In this document: positions 8,599 to 16,625 of the stretch, one piece after another
How positions within the stretch are numbered: the stretch's first letter is position 1
Layout: each line of letters starts with the position of its first letter
Source: CALOCY01 sp942491975
GTDB taxonomy: Bacteria; Bacteroidota; Bacteroidia; Bacteroidales; Prolixibacteraceae
NCBI GenBank assembly: GCA_942491975.1
Contig: CALOCY010000004.1
Location: 124,001 to 188,000, forward strand
Direction: 5' to 3'
Length of the DNA stretch: 64,000 nucleotides
The notes under the pieces: model-generated
What the model saw: only the letters and a program-made list of their open reading frames with translations
Told to the model about the DNA's origin: nothing
The model's database searches: none
Position numbers and translations under genes: made by a program

Positions 8599-8805
8599 CT
8601 ATTCTAATTCTATGCGTTCATCGAATACCTCAACCACATCCCCCGGCCTGAGCTTTGCCCTTTTGCGGTATTCGGTTTCCCCATTGAGTGCCACTTCGCC
8701 ATCATTAACCATTATCTTAGCCTGTCCGCCACTTTCAGCTATGCGTAATAGCTTCAAAAGCTTTATCAACTCAATATACTCTCCGTCAATTTTGAACTGC
8801 TTCAT
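8599..8805 (-). CDS. RNA-binding S4 domain protein (YbcJ-like)
   Basis: This 68-residue protein is a single S4 RNA-binding domain: IELIKLLKLLRIAESGGQAKIMVNDGEVALNGE is the alpha-L motif, and RPGDVVEVF ends the fold. Free-standing S4 proteins are usually linked to ribosome or tRNA metabolism, but the exact target is unknown. It starts 10 bases after the stop of the C1 peptidase gene on the same strand, so the two are probably co-transcribed. Its 3' end faces the tRNA gene. Confidence 0.88.
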   Translation of the reverse strand: MKQFKIDGEYIELIKLLKLLRIAESGGQAKIMVNDGEVALNGETEYRKRAKLRPGDVVEVFDERIELE

Positions 8806-8814
8806 CTGTTCTGA

Positions 8815-9879
8815 TTAAAAGATTTTAGCTGCAATTTTTTTAGGAATGGCATCTTTATGCACCATTATCGCAATGGTTTTGAGGCTTACATAATCAAATG
8901 ACATATTCACATATCCACCGAGATCATTTGTTTCGCCCCACGAATTTTTGGTAATGAAGAATTTTTCTCCTTTCTCATCTTCTGCGACCCCAACAACATG
9001 CATCAAATGCTCGTCGGTTGTATCCCAATTATCAAAATCTTGTTGTCTTTTCTGTTGAATATCAATCTCTTCAGGGAATTCTTCAATATTTGCAATCCCC
9101 TCTGAGAAACTGAATTGATCCTTCTCTAAATCACCATCCCAGCAAAATGAGTATCCCTTTTTTAATGCATTTTCCATCACCTCCATAAACTCACCTATCG
9201 GCAGGTTGTAATATTGCCCGTTTGACCAGTTGTAGGGAAGTTCAAGCACAAATTTCTCATAATACGGATGATGGCTGAAAGAGGTGATTTCTACATAATT
9301 ATCCGGGTTAAAACTTAACATCCCGGCAAATTGAACAGGTGTCATCGTCTCTTCTTCTACCGTTATTTTTTTCGGCACTTCCCCCAAATATCCATCAAGT
9401 ATTCCGATAAACCCCTTCTTCCATCCTGTTGTAAGTATTTTCTTTTCCAGTAATGCTTTTAGGTAGCTGCTTGTTACACCATCCAGTTCAGCATGGTTAT
9501 GCATACCTATTCCATACTCAAGCCCCCGGTATGCACATTCGGGGACAAAACCAAATTTTCGCACAACATCCAATGCATTATGCGCCTGTCCCTCCGGGCC
9601 AAAGTTTGCTACCCCATGATACCGCATGTAATTTTCTGCTTTGGCAACATAGCTGTGACGTATAAAAAACATCTCCGAAAGGTCAAATTCACCTTTCCCC
9701 ATGCGCAACAGCTCCGACTCAATGAATGATGTTGTTGAAAAGCTCCAGCAAGTGCCTGTTTTACCCTGATTTTTGACGGGTGTTACACCAACTTTGTGTA
9801 TCCCGGTAAATTCCCTTTCCTGAGCTGGTGCAAATGAGCAAATCCAGCTCAATAGTACAATAAAAATTACTGTTCTCAT
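8815..9879 (-). CDS. C1 family cysteine peptidase (bleomycin hydrolase/aminopeptidase C-like)
   Basis: The 354-residue protein starts with a signal peptide (to about residue 20, APAQERE), so it should act in the periplasm or outside the cell. The papain-fold catalytic cysteine is in QGKTGTCWSFST near residue 44. The histidine is in DEHLMHVVGVAED and the asparagine in FITKNSWGE, near 292 and 313, spaced as in the PepC/bleomycin hydrolase branch. It is shorter than cytosolic PepC (~450 residues), as are other secreted Bacteroidota members. It lies between the YjbR-like and S4 genes, all on the minus strand with gaps of 2 and 9 bases, suggesting one transcript. Confidence 0.9.
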   Translation of the reverse strand: MRTVIFIVLLSWICSFAPAQEREFTGIHKVGVTPVKNQGKTGTCWSFSTTSFIESELLRMGKGEFDLSEMFFIRHSYVAKAENYMRYHGVANFGPEGQAHNALDVVRKFGFVPECAYRGLEYGIGMHNHAELDGVTSSYLKALLEKKILTTGWKKGFIGILDGYLGEVPKKITVEEETMTPVQFAGMLSFNPDNYVEITSFSHHPYYEKFVLELPYNWSNGQYYNLPIGEFMEVMENALKKGYSFCWDGDLEKDQFSFSEGIANIEEFPEEIDIQQKRQQDFDNWDTTDEHLMHVVGVAEDEKGEKFFITKNSWGETNDLGGYVNMSFDYVSLKTIAIMVHKDAIPKKIAAKIF

Positions 9880-9881
9880 AG

Positions 9882-10241
9882 TTAAAGATTTTGCAACTCC
9901 TGTCTCTTCTTTTTAGGCATTGATTGCACGATTAATGCATACGATTCCCGTATCCACCCTTTAATTGTTTCATCGGGGATTGATCCGTCTATGTACACGG
10001 TGTTCCAATGTTTCTTGCTCATGTGATACCCCGGAACAACCGATTCAAACTGTTCTCTGAGTTCTATGGCCCTGTCCGGTTCACACTTTACATTTACACG
10101 AAGCTCCCCTTCAAGGTCTGTAAGACAATACATCTTATTCAAGACTTTGAAGACAAGTGTTGTTTCATCAAAAGGAAAACTTTCGGTAACCCCTTTAAAG
10201 GACAGGCAATGCTCCCTTAATTCTTCAATATTCATAAACAA
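9882..10241 (-). CDS. MmcQ/YjbR family protein
   Basis: This 119-residue protein matches the small MmcQ/YjbR family (CyaY-like fold, often called DNA-binding). The typical segments are N-terminal CLSFKGVTESFPFDETTLVFKVLNKM, central LRVNVKCEPDRAIELRE, and HMSKKHWNTVYIDGSIPDETIKGWIRESYALIV. Its biochemical role is not established. It is probably the first gene of a three-gene minus-strand unit with the C1 peptidase and S4 genes. The gap to the divergent response regulator is 135 bases. Confidence 0.9.
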   Translation of the reverse strand: MFMNIEELREHCLSFKGVTESFPFDETTLVFKVLNKMYCLTDLEGELRVNVKCEPDRAIELREQFESVVPGYHMSKKHWNTVYIDGSIPDETIKGWIRESYALIVQSMPKKKRQELQNL

Positions 10242-10376
10242 TTGGAATTACATTATAATGATGCTAAATTGCGAAAAAAGAAGCTATTCGGGAAAAATTC
10301 AGAATATTTTTTCCCGAAAATGAGAGATCTCATCAATATATTATATTTTTATGTCCTGTAATTTTTAGCATCTGTT

Positions 10377-10769
10377 ATGAAGCCTTCTCAAAGTATATAT
10401 GATTGGACCGGCAAAACGATACTTGTTGTAGAGGATGAAGAGATCAATGCTTATTTCTTTCAGGCAGCTTTAAATAAAACCAATGCAACGCTTATTTTTG
10501 CCGATAGTGGTAAAAAAGCTGTTGAATGTGTCACATCAGAAAATAGTATTGATGTAATTTTGATGGACATACGCATGCCTGAGATGGATGGATATTCTGC
10601 AACAAGACAGATCAAAAGTATTCGTCCTGATATTCCGATTATTGCCCAAACGGCACATGCAATGGCTAATGAGCGTGAACAGATACTGGAAGCCGGCTGT
10701 GACGATTACATCTCCAAGCCTATCCGTTTTCATACCCTTATGGATGTGTTAAACCGCTACCTCAAATAA
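10377..10769 (+). CDS. Single-domain response regulator (CheY-like)
   Basis: The 130 residues form one receiver domain with no output domain. Acidic residues are in VVEDEE (about residue 19-21), the phospho-accepting aspartate is in VILMDIRMPEMDGY (about 65), the threonine in AQTAHA and the lysine in ISKPIR (about 115). Such stand-alone receivers carry phosphate in relays or resemble receiver domains detached from hybrid kinases. No kinase is nearby. The 3' end overlaps the end of the opposing yraN gene by 8 bases. Confidence 0.93.
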   Translation: MKPSQSIYDWTGKTILVVEDEEINAYFFQAALNKTNATLIFADSGKKAVECVTSENSIDVILMDIRMPEMDGYSATRQIKSIRPDIPIIAQTAHAMANEREQILEAGCDDYISKPIRFHTLMDVLNRYLK

Positions 10770-11157
10770 ACGGATAAAAGGCATGTTCAATGTGTTCCAC
10801 CTCGAATTTTCCGTTTTCTGCCACAATTGATATTACATCAAAACGTGTTTCCATGTCAATATTGTAGCGCATAATGTATGCCTCGGCTGCATTTATTAAA
10901 AACCGCTGTTTTCGTTTATTCACCGCTTCCCAGGGCATTTGATAGTTTCGGCCTGTACGTGTCTTTACTTCAACAATTACCAGCTCATCGTCATTTCGGG
11001 CAATAATATCGATCTCCTCTTTCCCAAAACGCCAGTTCGAAGCCACTATTTTATAACCTTTCTTTTGGAGATAGCTGGCAGCAACCTCTTCCCCCTGGTG
11101 TCCTAAATCATTATGTCGGGCCATAATAGTATATATTGGGTTGTTTTTATGATACAA
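10762..11157 (-). CDS. YraN family (UPF0102) nuclease-fold protein
   Basis: The protein has the UPF0102 signature: LGHQGEEVAASYLQKKGYKIVASNWRFGKEEIDIIARNDDELVIVEVKTRT, a restriction-endonuclease-like core with a D-ExK pattern. It probably starts at M12 (MARHNDLGHQGE; about 11124), because the first 11 residues are not conserved. Its role is unclear; a nuclease linked to Holliday-junction or DNA processing has been suggested for the fold. It overlaps the 3' end of ldcA by 11 bases if the long form is used, suggesting coupling. It converges on the response regulator. Confidence 0.9.
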   Translation of the reverse strand: MYHKNNPIYTIMARHNDLGHQGEEVAASYLQKKGYKIVASNWRFGKEEIDIIARNDDELVIVEVKTRTGRNYQMPWEAVNKRKQRFLINAAEAYIMRYNIDMETRFDVISIVAENGKFEVEHIEHAFYPFI

Positions 11158-12046
11158 TTTTTACACCATCCCCTTTTACGTTTAGTTGACATGTTGTGTT
11201 TAACTTTAATGCAACGTTACGGGGAACATGTCCTGCCGGGAAATTAAAACACACCGGATAATCATACTCATCAACGGCACGGTAAATAATTTCGTGTACC
11301 GATAACCCAAACGGGTCGTCGTTATCTTTCATCGAACTAAATGCCCCCACAATCAACCCCTTTAGGTTCTTAAGCTTTCCCCCTGTTTTCAGGTTCATCA
11401 TCATACGGTCCAAATGGTACAGGTACTCCGATAAATCTTCAATGAACAGGATTTTCCCGTTGGTATCCATATCATAAGGGGTACCTCGGAGGCTGTATAA
11501 AATAGATAAATTACCCCCAATCAACGGAGCTGTTGTTTTTCCTGTCCGGTTCAATTCATGGGGATGAATGGCATATTCATTTTGTGTTCCGGAAAGGGTC
11601 TTCAACAGTGTATCCAACCCTTCAGTGGGTTGTCCGTTTTCAAAAAAGAACCGGGGCATTACCCCATGTACCGAAGCATACCCCAATTGATTAAGAGCCA
11701 AATGCAACACCGTAATATCACTAAATCCCACAATCCATTTAGGGTATTTTTGAAACCCGGCCCAATCAATCTGTTGTAGTGTACGCAGTGTGCCATACCC
11801 TCCCCGCGAACAGATAATGGTATTCACTTCGGGGTCATTGAAGGCAGCCTGCAGGTCTTCAGCCCGTTGGGCATCGGTGCCGGCAAACTGGTGGTGCCGG
11901 GCAAACACATACTTCCCCAACTTTACCCGGTAACCTGCCGATTGCAAATAATCAACCGCTGAAAACACATGCTTTTCATTGATGATCCCTGCGGGGGAGA
12001 CAATGGCAATGGTGTCGTTGTGGGATAGTGGTGATGGTATATGCAT
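11147..12046 (-). CDS. LD-carboxypeptidase (muramoyltetrapeptide carboxypeptidase)
   Basis: This S66 serine peptidase cleaves the terminal D-Ala from murein tetrapeptides during cell-wall recycling. The nucleophile region is NTIICSRGGYGTLRTL, here with SRGGYG; the partner residues are in the IEDLSEYLYHLDRMM and GHVPRN segments. An ATG at 12046 (MHIPSPLSHNDTIAIVSPAG) gives 299 residues. I chose it over an upstream ATG because the family begins near this point and a TAACTTTG box lies at 12068-12075. No signal peptide in this form, so cytoplasmic. Co-directional with yraN. Confidence 0.92.
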   Translation of the reverse strand: MHIPSPLSHNDTIAIVSPAGIINEKHVFSAVDYLQSAGYRVKLGKYVFARHHQFAGTDAQRAEDLQAAFNDPEVNTIICSRGGYGTLRTLQQIDWAGFQKYPKWIVGFSDITVLHLALNQLGYASVHGVMPRFFFENGQPTEGLDTLLKTLSGTQNEYAIHPHELNRTGKTTAPLIGGNLSILYSLRGTPYDMDTNGKILFIEDLSEYLYHLDRMMMNLKTGGKLKNLKGLIVGAFSSMKDNDDPFGLSVHEIIYRAVDEYDYPVCFNFPAGHVPRNVALKLNTTCQLNVKGDGVKIVS

Positions 12047-12067
12047 GGTTATAAATTGTGTTATAAT

Positions 12068-12075
12068 CAAAGTTA
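12068..12075 (-). promoter_or_regulatory. Putative -7 box of the LD-carboxypeptidase gene
   Basis: On the minus strand this reads TAACTTTG, 22 bases before the chosen start. The palindrome at 12108-12124 sits about 32 bases further upstream, where a regulator could act. Confidence 0.45.
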
Positions 12076-12107
12076 CAAAATAAATTACAGGGATAACAGC
12101 TCTCAAA

Positions 12108-12124
12108 AAAAGATGTCATCTTTT
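12108..12124. promoter_or_regulatory. Perfect 17-bp palindrome, candidate MarR operator
   Basis: AAAAGATG-T-CATCTTTT is an 8+1+8 perfect palindrome between the divergent ldcA and ablA genes. A near-identical sequence (one arm base changed, similar flanks TCTC... and ...G) recurs at 16544-16560 between the divergent marR and metG genes. Two copies around the abl/marR locus suggest the operator of that MarR protein (inference). Confidence 0.5.
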
Positions 12125-12316
12125 GCATATTCTACACCTCTGTTTTTTACAAATAAAGACAATAGTTTGTATAGAACAAATTAGTTGTTTCTTAAGACGA
12201 AAATACCATTGCCTGAAGACAATCGATAATTATATATAGACTTATTAATCAGTGTTTTACCAAATGTTTAATAATGACAGGTTATTCATGAAATTTTATT
12301 TTTCAGATATTTTTAT

Positions 12317-12324
12317 TATTTTTG
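12317..12324 (+). promoter_or_regulatory. Putative -7 box of the abl operon
   Basis: TATTTTTG matches TAnnTTTG and predicts a leader of about 97 bases. The leader contains two short inverted repeats: AACAAT/ATTGTT (12336-12351) and TTGAGA/TCTCAA (12361-12377). Confidence 0.45.
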
Positions 12325-12427
12325 CGTGGTATAAAAACAATCTTTATTGTTAAATATTTTTTGAGATATTGTCTCAATCTCTTCCTATAGAAGATTGTTA
12401 GGTGGGAAATCTAAAAAAACAAAAGTT

Positions 12428-13744
12428 ATGGGTTTTGTAAGTAGTGCAGAGAAGAAATTGGTGCGGAAGTTGGAAAACGAAGGTACATACTCAAACTGGA
12501 AAGACTGGAAATGGCAATTAAAACACATTATCCGTTCTATAGAAGACTTTGAATATTTAACAGGTATAAAATTTTTGGCAGAAGAAAAAGAGCAACTGGA
12601 AAAAACCAGAAGCAAATTCCCGTTATCCATAACACCTTATTACCTGTCATTAATCGATAAGGACAATTACAGAAACGATCCAGTATATAAACAGGCGTTT
12701 CTTGACCCAAAAGAACTGACGGTTACCAAACATGAGATGAAAGATCCTTTATCGGAGGATAAAGACAGCCCGGTACCGGGAATAACACACCGTTACCCCG
12801 ACAGGGTATTATTTTGTATCAGTAATATCTGTGCCATGTATTGCCGGCATTGTACCCGGAAACGGAAAGTGGGAGATAAAGACTATATCCCCGGCAAAAC
12901 ACAGGTAAATAAAGGCATTGAGTACATCAAAGAACATCCTGAAGTACGGGATGTGTTGTTGTCGGGCGGAGACCCGTTTATGCTGAATGATGCTTACCTG
13001 GACTGGATATTGGGAGAGATACGAAAAATAGAGCACGTACAGGTAATCCGAATAGGTACACGCATACCGGTAGTATTGCCTTACCGGATAACAGACAATT
13101 TGGTCGAAGTTTTAAAAAAACATCATCCGGTATGGGTGAATACACACTTTAACCATCCCCGTGAAGTGACAACAGCCTCAAAAACTGCCTTGAAAAAATT
13201 GGCTGATGCCGGAATTCCATTGGGGAATCAATCGGTACTGTTGGCTGATGTAAACGACTGTCCGAAGATTATGAAAGAACTGGTGCATAAGATGGTTCAA
13301 AACAGGGTACGTCCGTACTATTTGTACCAATGTGACCTTTCGGAAGGGTTGAACCACTTCCGAACCCCGGTAGGTAAAGGAATGGAGATTATTGAAAGCC
13401 TTATCGGACATACCAGTGGATTTGCTGTGCCTACCTATGTGATTGACGCACCGGGGGGTGGTGGGAAAATTCCGATAATGCCCCAGTATATCATATCATG
13501 GTCAACTAATAAAGTGATACTTCGGAATTACGAAGGGGTGATCACCACCTACAAAGAACCGGACGATTACAACCCGGTATTTTGCGATCGTAATTGTGAC
13601 GAGTGTGACCTTGAATTGAACCTGAGAGAAGGTGAGGAGATTGAAGCATTGGGCATTGAGCGGTTATTATCAGACTACGACCAGACCATATCATTGATAC
13701 CCAGCAATAATGAACGAATAAAACGCAGAGACGATAATGGATAA
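12428..13744 (+). CDS. ablA: Lysine 2,3-aminomutase
   Basis: This radical SAM/PLP enzyme converts L-alpha-lysine to L-beta-lysine. The cluster motif CxxxCxxC is CAMYCRHC near residue 136, and the GGDPF motif (VLLSGGDPFML) follows. The PLP-lysine region is near DAPGGGGKIP (about residue 337) and a C-terminal cysteine cluster (CDRNCDECDLEL) is present. ATG at 12428 gives 438 residues; an upstream TTG extension was not chosen. The end overlaps ablB by 8 bases, so the two are coupled. The pair makes N6-acetyl-beta-lysine, an osmolyte best known from methanogens. Lysine catabolism is an alternative role for the mutase alone, but the ablB neighbour argues for the osmolyte. Confidence 0.94.
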   Translation: MGFVSSAEKKLVRKLENEGTYSNWKDWKWQLKHIIRSIEDFEYLTGIKFLAEEKEQLEKTRSKFPLSITPYYLSLIDKDNYRNDPVYKQAFLDPKELTVTKHEMKDPLSEDKDSPVPGITHRYPDRVLFCISNICAMYCRHCTRKRKVGDKDYIPGKTQVNKGIEYIKEHPEVRDVLLSGGDPFMLNDAYLDWILGEIRKIEHVQVIRIGTRIPVVLPYRITDNLVEVLKKHHPVWVNTHFNHPREVTTASKTALKKLADAGIPLGNQSVLLADVNDCPKIMKELVHKMVQNRVRPYYLYQCDLSEGLNHFRTPVGKGMEIIESLIGHTSGFAVPTYVIDAPGGGGKIPIMPQYIISWSTNKVILRNYEGVITTYKEPDDYNPVFCDRNCDECDLELNLREGEEIEALGIERLLSDYDQTISLIPSNNERIKRRDDNG

Positions 13745-14555
13745 GATCGAATACTTGGGAAAATCGCTCATCCAGCATGGTGCGTTTAACAATCGTATAT
13801 TTTTGATGAAATTGCACAAGAATGATTTTCCTGAAATACTACCAATCCTAAATAGAATAGCTGGAGAGAATGGATACACCAAAATATTTGCCAAAATCCC
13901 AGCAAGATTCTTTCCGGAATTCAATAAGGATAATTATCGCATTGAGGCATGCATCCCTCGATTTTTTAATGGGATGGAAGACGCTTTTTTTATTGCCAAA
14001 TATTTTGATTCCAAACGGGGTATGTTTACGGACAATCCTGCTACAGTACAGCAAATTTTATTGAGTGGCCCTCAAAAGAAGGATATTGGGACGTCCGTCT
14101 TCCCTTTGCGGGAATTGGACAAAGATGATGTGGAAAATATAACCGGGGTTTTTAAGCAGGTTTTTGCATCGTATCCATTTCCAATCTTTGAAAGCAAGTA
14201 CATTCTGAAAACCCAAAAAGAGGGAGTACGATATTTTGGAGCTTTTGATGGTGATAACCTGATTGCTGTATCGACAGCTGAAATTGATACCCCAAATAGT
14301 AATGCCGAGATGACCGATTTTGCCGTTTTACCCGAATACAGGGGATATAAACTGGCACTTCACCTGTTGAAAAAAATGGAAGAAGAGATGCAGAAATCCA
14401 AGATAAAAACATTATATACCATTGCCCGTTTTCAATCACCATCCATGAATAAAACCTTTCTGAACAATGGATATACCTATAGTGGGACGTTGGTAAACAA
14501 TACCCAGATAGCCGGCCATATTGAAAGCATGAATATTTGGTATAAACACATCTAA
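13737..14555 (+). CDS. ablB: Beta-lysine N6-acetyltransferase
   Basis: The 272 residues match the AblB family: IEYLGKSLIQHGAFNNRIFLMKL at the N-terminus and NGYTKIFAKIPARFF, followed by a GNAT domain (about 120-272) with ADFAVLPEYRGYKLALHLLKKM-like acetyl-CoA loop (TDFAVLPEYRGYKLALHLL). It acetylates beta-lysine on the epsilon amine to give the compatible solute N6-acetyl-beta-lysine. The start overlaps ablA by 8 bases, and the symporter gene begins 5 bases after its stop, so all three form one operon. Confidence 0.92.
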   Translation: MDKIEYLGKSLIQHGAFNNRIFLMKLHKNDFPEILPILNRIAGENGYTKIFAKIPARFFPEFNKDNYRIEACIPRFFNGMEDAFFIAKYFDSKRGMFTDNPATVQQILLSGPQKKDIGTSVFPLRELDKDDVENITGVFKQVFASYPFPIFESKYILKTQKEGVRYFGAFDGDNLIAVSTAEIDTPNSNAEMTDFAVLPEYRGYKLALHLLKKMEEEMQKSKIKTLYTIARFQSPSMNKTFLNNGYTYSGTLVNNTQIAGHIESMNIWYKHI

Positions 14556-14560
14556 TATTT

Positions 14561-15973
14561 ATGGGAATTATTGATATTGCCATTATTGGGGTATACATTG
14601 TTGTAATGCTGTTGATCGGGTTACGCTTCTTTCTGAAGAACAACAGCACCGAAGATTATTTTGTGGGAGGACGTAAAATGACCCGCTGGCATTTGGGATT
14701 GTCGGTGGTGGCTACCGATGTGGGAGGAGGATTTTCGATTGGCTTAGGCGGTCTTGGCTTTACCATGGGATTATCGGGATCGTGGTTACTCTTTACCGGA
14801 TTGATAGGTGCATGGCTGACAGCTGCCATACTCATACCCCGCGTGTACAGTTTGGCAAAAATCAAAAAATTCCAAACTTTTCCGGAGCTATTAAATCATC
14901 ACTACGGTTATAAAGTGGCATTTTTTGCAGGAATAATCTCAGCCATTGGTTATTTGGGATTCACCAGTTCGCAAATATTGGCCGGAGCCAAACTGGCCTC
15001 TGCCACCTTTAACGGTGTCAGCATTAACCAAGCTGTCTTATTTATGGGCATCGTAGCCATTGTGTATACCGTATTAGGTGGGTTGAAGGCTGTGATTTAT
15101 ACCGACACCATTCAGTGGATCATTCTGTTGTCTGGTTTGTTATTTGTGGGATTGCCTGTTTCATGGTTTGCCGTAGGCGGGTGGGATGCCATTGTAAGCA
15201 CACTCAGTAAAGATATGCTTTCGTTGACCAATATCGGATGGACTACATTTGTAAACTGGCTATTTACCATTATTCCCATTTGGTTTATCGGCATGACGCT
15301 TTACCAGCGTATCTACGCTGCTAATTCGGAAAAAGAGGCCCGGAAAGCCTGGTATGTTGCCGGGATATTTGAATATCCGGTGATGGCATTTCTGGGTGTT
15401 ACATTGGGCATGCTGGCGAAAGTAGCCCTGATCAATGGGGCGTTGCCGTCTGTTGCCGATCCCTCTGCGATTGATGCTGAGGTGGCCATGCCGTTAATGT
15501 TGCGTTACCTGTTACCTACAGGGGCACTGGGGATTATTTTGGCTGCCTATTTTTCAGCCATTCTTTCAACTGCCGACAGCTGTTTAATGGCATCGTCGGG
15601 GAACATTACCCGCGATATTCTGGGGTTGAAAGACAGTAAACGGTCGTTAAAAGCAGCACAACTATTTACCCTGTTTGTAGGCATTACAGCACTGGTTATT
15701 GCCATATACATGCCAAGTGTTTTGGAATTAATGCTGTTATCATACTCGTTTATGGTGTGTGGATTGTTTGTGCCTGTGCTGGGGATTATCTATAGTAAAC
15801 AACACTCAAATGGAGCAGCGTTGGCATCTATGATTACCGGTGTGTTAACCCTTGGTGCTTTTCATATTTCAGGTGTTCAATTGCCATTTAAAATTGACCC
15901 GGTGATACCTGGCATACTCTTTTCGGCATTGGTATATATCGCTCTTAACACAAAGAAGAAGTCGGAAAAATAG
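14561..15973 (+). CDS. Sodium:solute symporter family transporter
   Basis: This 470-residue inner-membrane protein has about 13 hydrophobic segments and belongs to the SSS family. Its signatures are NNSTEDYFVGGRKM near residue 27 and the sodium-site region ILAAYFSAILSTADSCLMASSGNITRD near 325-350. The substrate cannot be read from the sequence. Because it is the third gene of the abl operon (5-base gap), lysine import for osmolyte synthesis or uptake of a compatible solute are reasonable guesses (inference). The 3' end lies 2 bases from the opposing marR stop. Confidence 0.9.
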   Translation: MGIIDIAIIGVYIVVMLLIGLRFFLKNNSTEDYFVGGRKMTRWHLGLSVVATDVGGGFSIGLGGLGFTMGLSGSWLLFTGLIGAWLTAAILIPRVYSLAKIKKFQTFPELLNHHYGYKVAFFAGIISAIGYLGFTSSQILAGAKLASATFNGVSINQAVLFMGIVAIVYTVLGGLKAVIYTDTIQWIILLSGLLFVGLPVSWFAVGGWDAIVSTLSKDMLSLTNIGWTTFVNWLFTIIPIWFIGMTLYQRIYAANSEKEARKAWYVAGIFEYPVMAFLGVTLGMLAKVALINGALPSVADPSAIDAEVAMPLMLRYLLPTGALGIILAAYFSAILSTADSCLMASSGNITRDILGLKDSKRSLKAAQLFTLFVGITALVIAIYMPSVLELMLLSYSFMVCGLFVPVLGIIYSKQHSNGAALASMITGVLTLGAFHISGVQLPFKIDPVIPGILFSALVYIALNTKKKSEK

Positions 15974-15975
15974 GG

Positions 15976-16464
15976 CTATTTATCATCCGTATCTGAAGCC
16001 ATCTCTTCAATAGTCAACAATGGCGATGCATCTACTCCTTCAATTTCAAGCAGATTAATCAGGGTATCTAGCGATTTCCCAATCTCGTTAAGCTGTTCAT
16101 CCGATAGATTTTTTAGTTTCAAAGCCAACCGTTGTTGCAATAAATCAGGGGTTTTATTGAGTAGGTCATCGCCGTTTGAAGTCAATGCAATATAAGTTAC
16201 CCGCTTATCACCAATTTTAGGTAAACGTGCCAGATACCCTTTATTCTCCAAGCGTTTGATAATGCCGGTGACGGTGCTTGAATTTAGGTTAAGGTGGTCA
16301 CGGATGCTCTTTTGTGATGCCTGGTAATTGGGCGAATTTTTCAGGTACTCCAAACACAATATTTGCGGAATACTCACCCCATGGTCTTTCTGTACCTTCT
16401 TCGATTCAAGGTTGATTGAACGAACAATGCGCCGTATTTTTATAAGAATAGTTTTATAATCCAT
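15976..16464 (-). CDS. MarR family transcriptional regulator
   Basis: This 162-residue protein has the MarR winged helix (about residues 30-125): LCLEYLKNSPNYQASQKSIRDHLNLNSSTVTGIIKRLENKGYLARLPKIGDKRVTYIALTSNG, with the DKR wing motif. It should bind palindromic DNA as a dimer and release it on ligand binding or, in some family members, oxidation. It converges on the abl operon with a 2-base gap. A TATATTTG box lies at 16481-16488. A 17-bp palindrome-like site at 16544-16560 upstream recurs at 12108-12124, which suggests control of the abl/ldcA region and itself (inference). Confidence 0.93.
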   Translation of the reverse strand: MDYKTILIKIRRIVRSINLESKKVQKDHGVSIPQILCLEYLKNSPNYQASQKSIRDHLNLNSSTVTGIIKRLENKGYLARLPKIGDKRVTYIALTSNGDDLLNKTPDLLQQRLALKLKNLSDEQLNEIGKSLDTLINLLEIEGVDASPLLTIEEMASDTDDK

Positions 16465-16480
16465 ACCCTCCTTCTTTCTT

Positions 16481-16488
16481 CAAATATA
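16481..16488 (-). promoter_or_regulatory. Putative -7 box of marR
   Basis: TATATTTG on the minus strand, 16 bases before the marR start codon, predicts a very short leader of about 10 bases. Confidence 0.5.
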
Positions 16489-16543
16489 GTGAAATTAACT
16501 TATCAGTCCGGTTCCTTTTATTGGGGATGACATCTCTCAGAAA

Positions 16544-16560
16544 AAAAGAGGTCATCTTTT
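16544..16560. promoter_or_regulatory. Second copy of the candidate MarR operator
   Basis: AAAAGAGG-T-CATCTTTT differs by one base from the perfect palindrome at 12108-12124 and shares its flanks. It sits between marR and metG, 13 bases before the metG -7 box (16574-16581). Either gene could be the target. Confidence 0.45.
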
Positions 16561-16573
16561 GGTAGAACTTAAT

Positions 16574-16581
16574 TATCTTTG
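16574..16581 (+). promoter_or_regulatory. Putative -7 box of metG
   Basis: TATCTTTG matches TAnnTTTG, 44 bases before the metG start. Confidence 0.45.
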
Positions 16582-16625
16582 CTTTTTCTAAACTGGAAAT
16601 CTGTAACGCACAATACAATATCATC

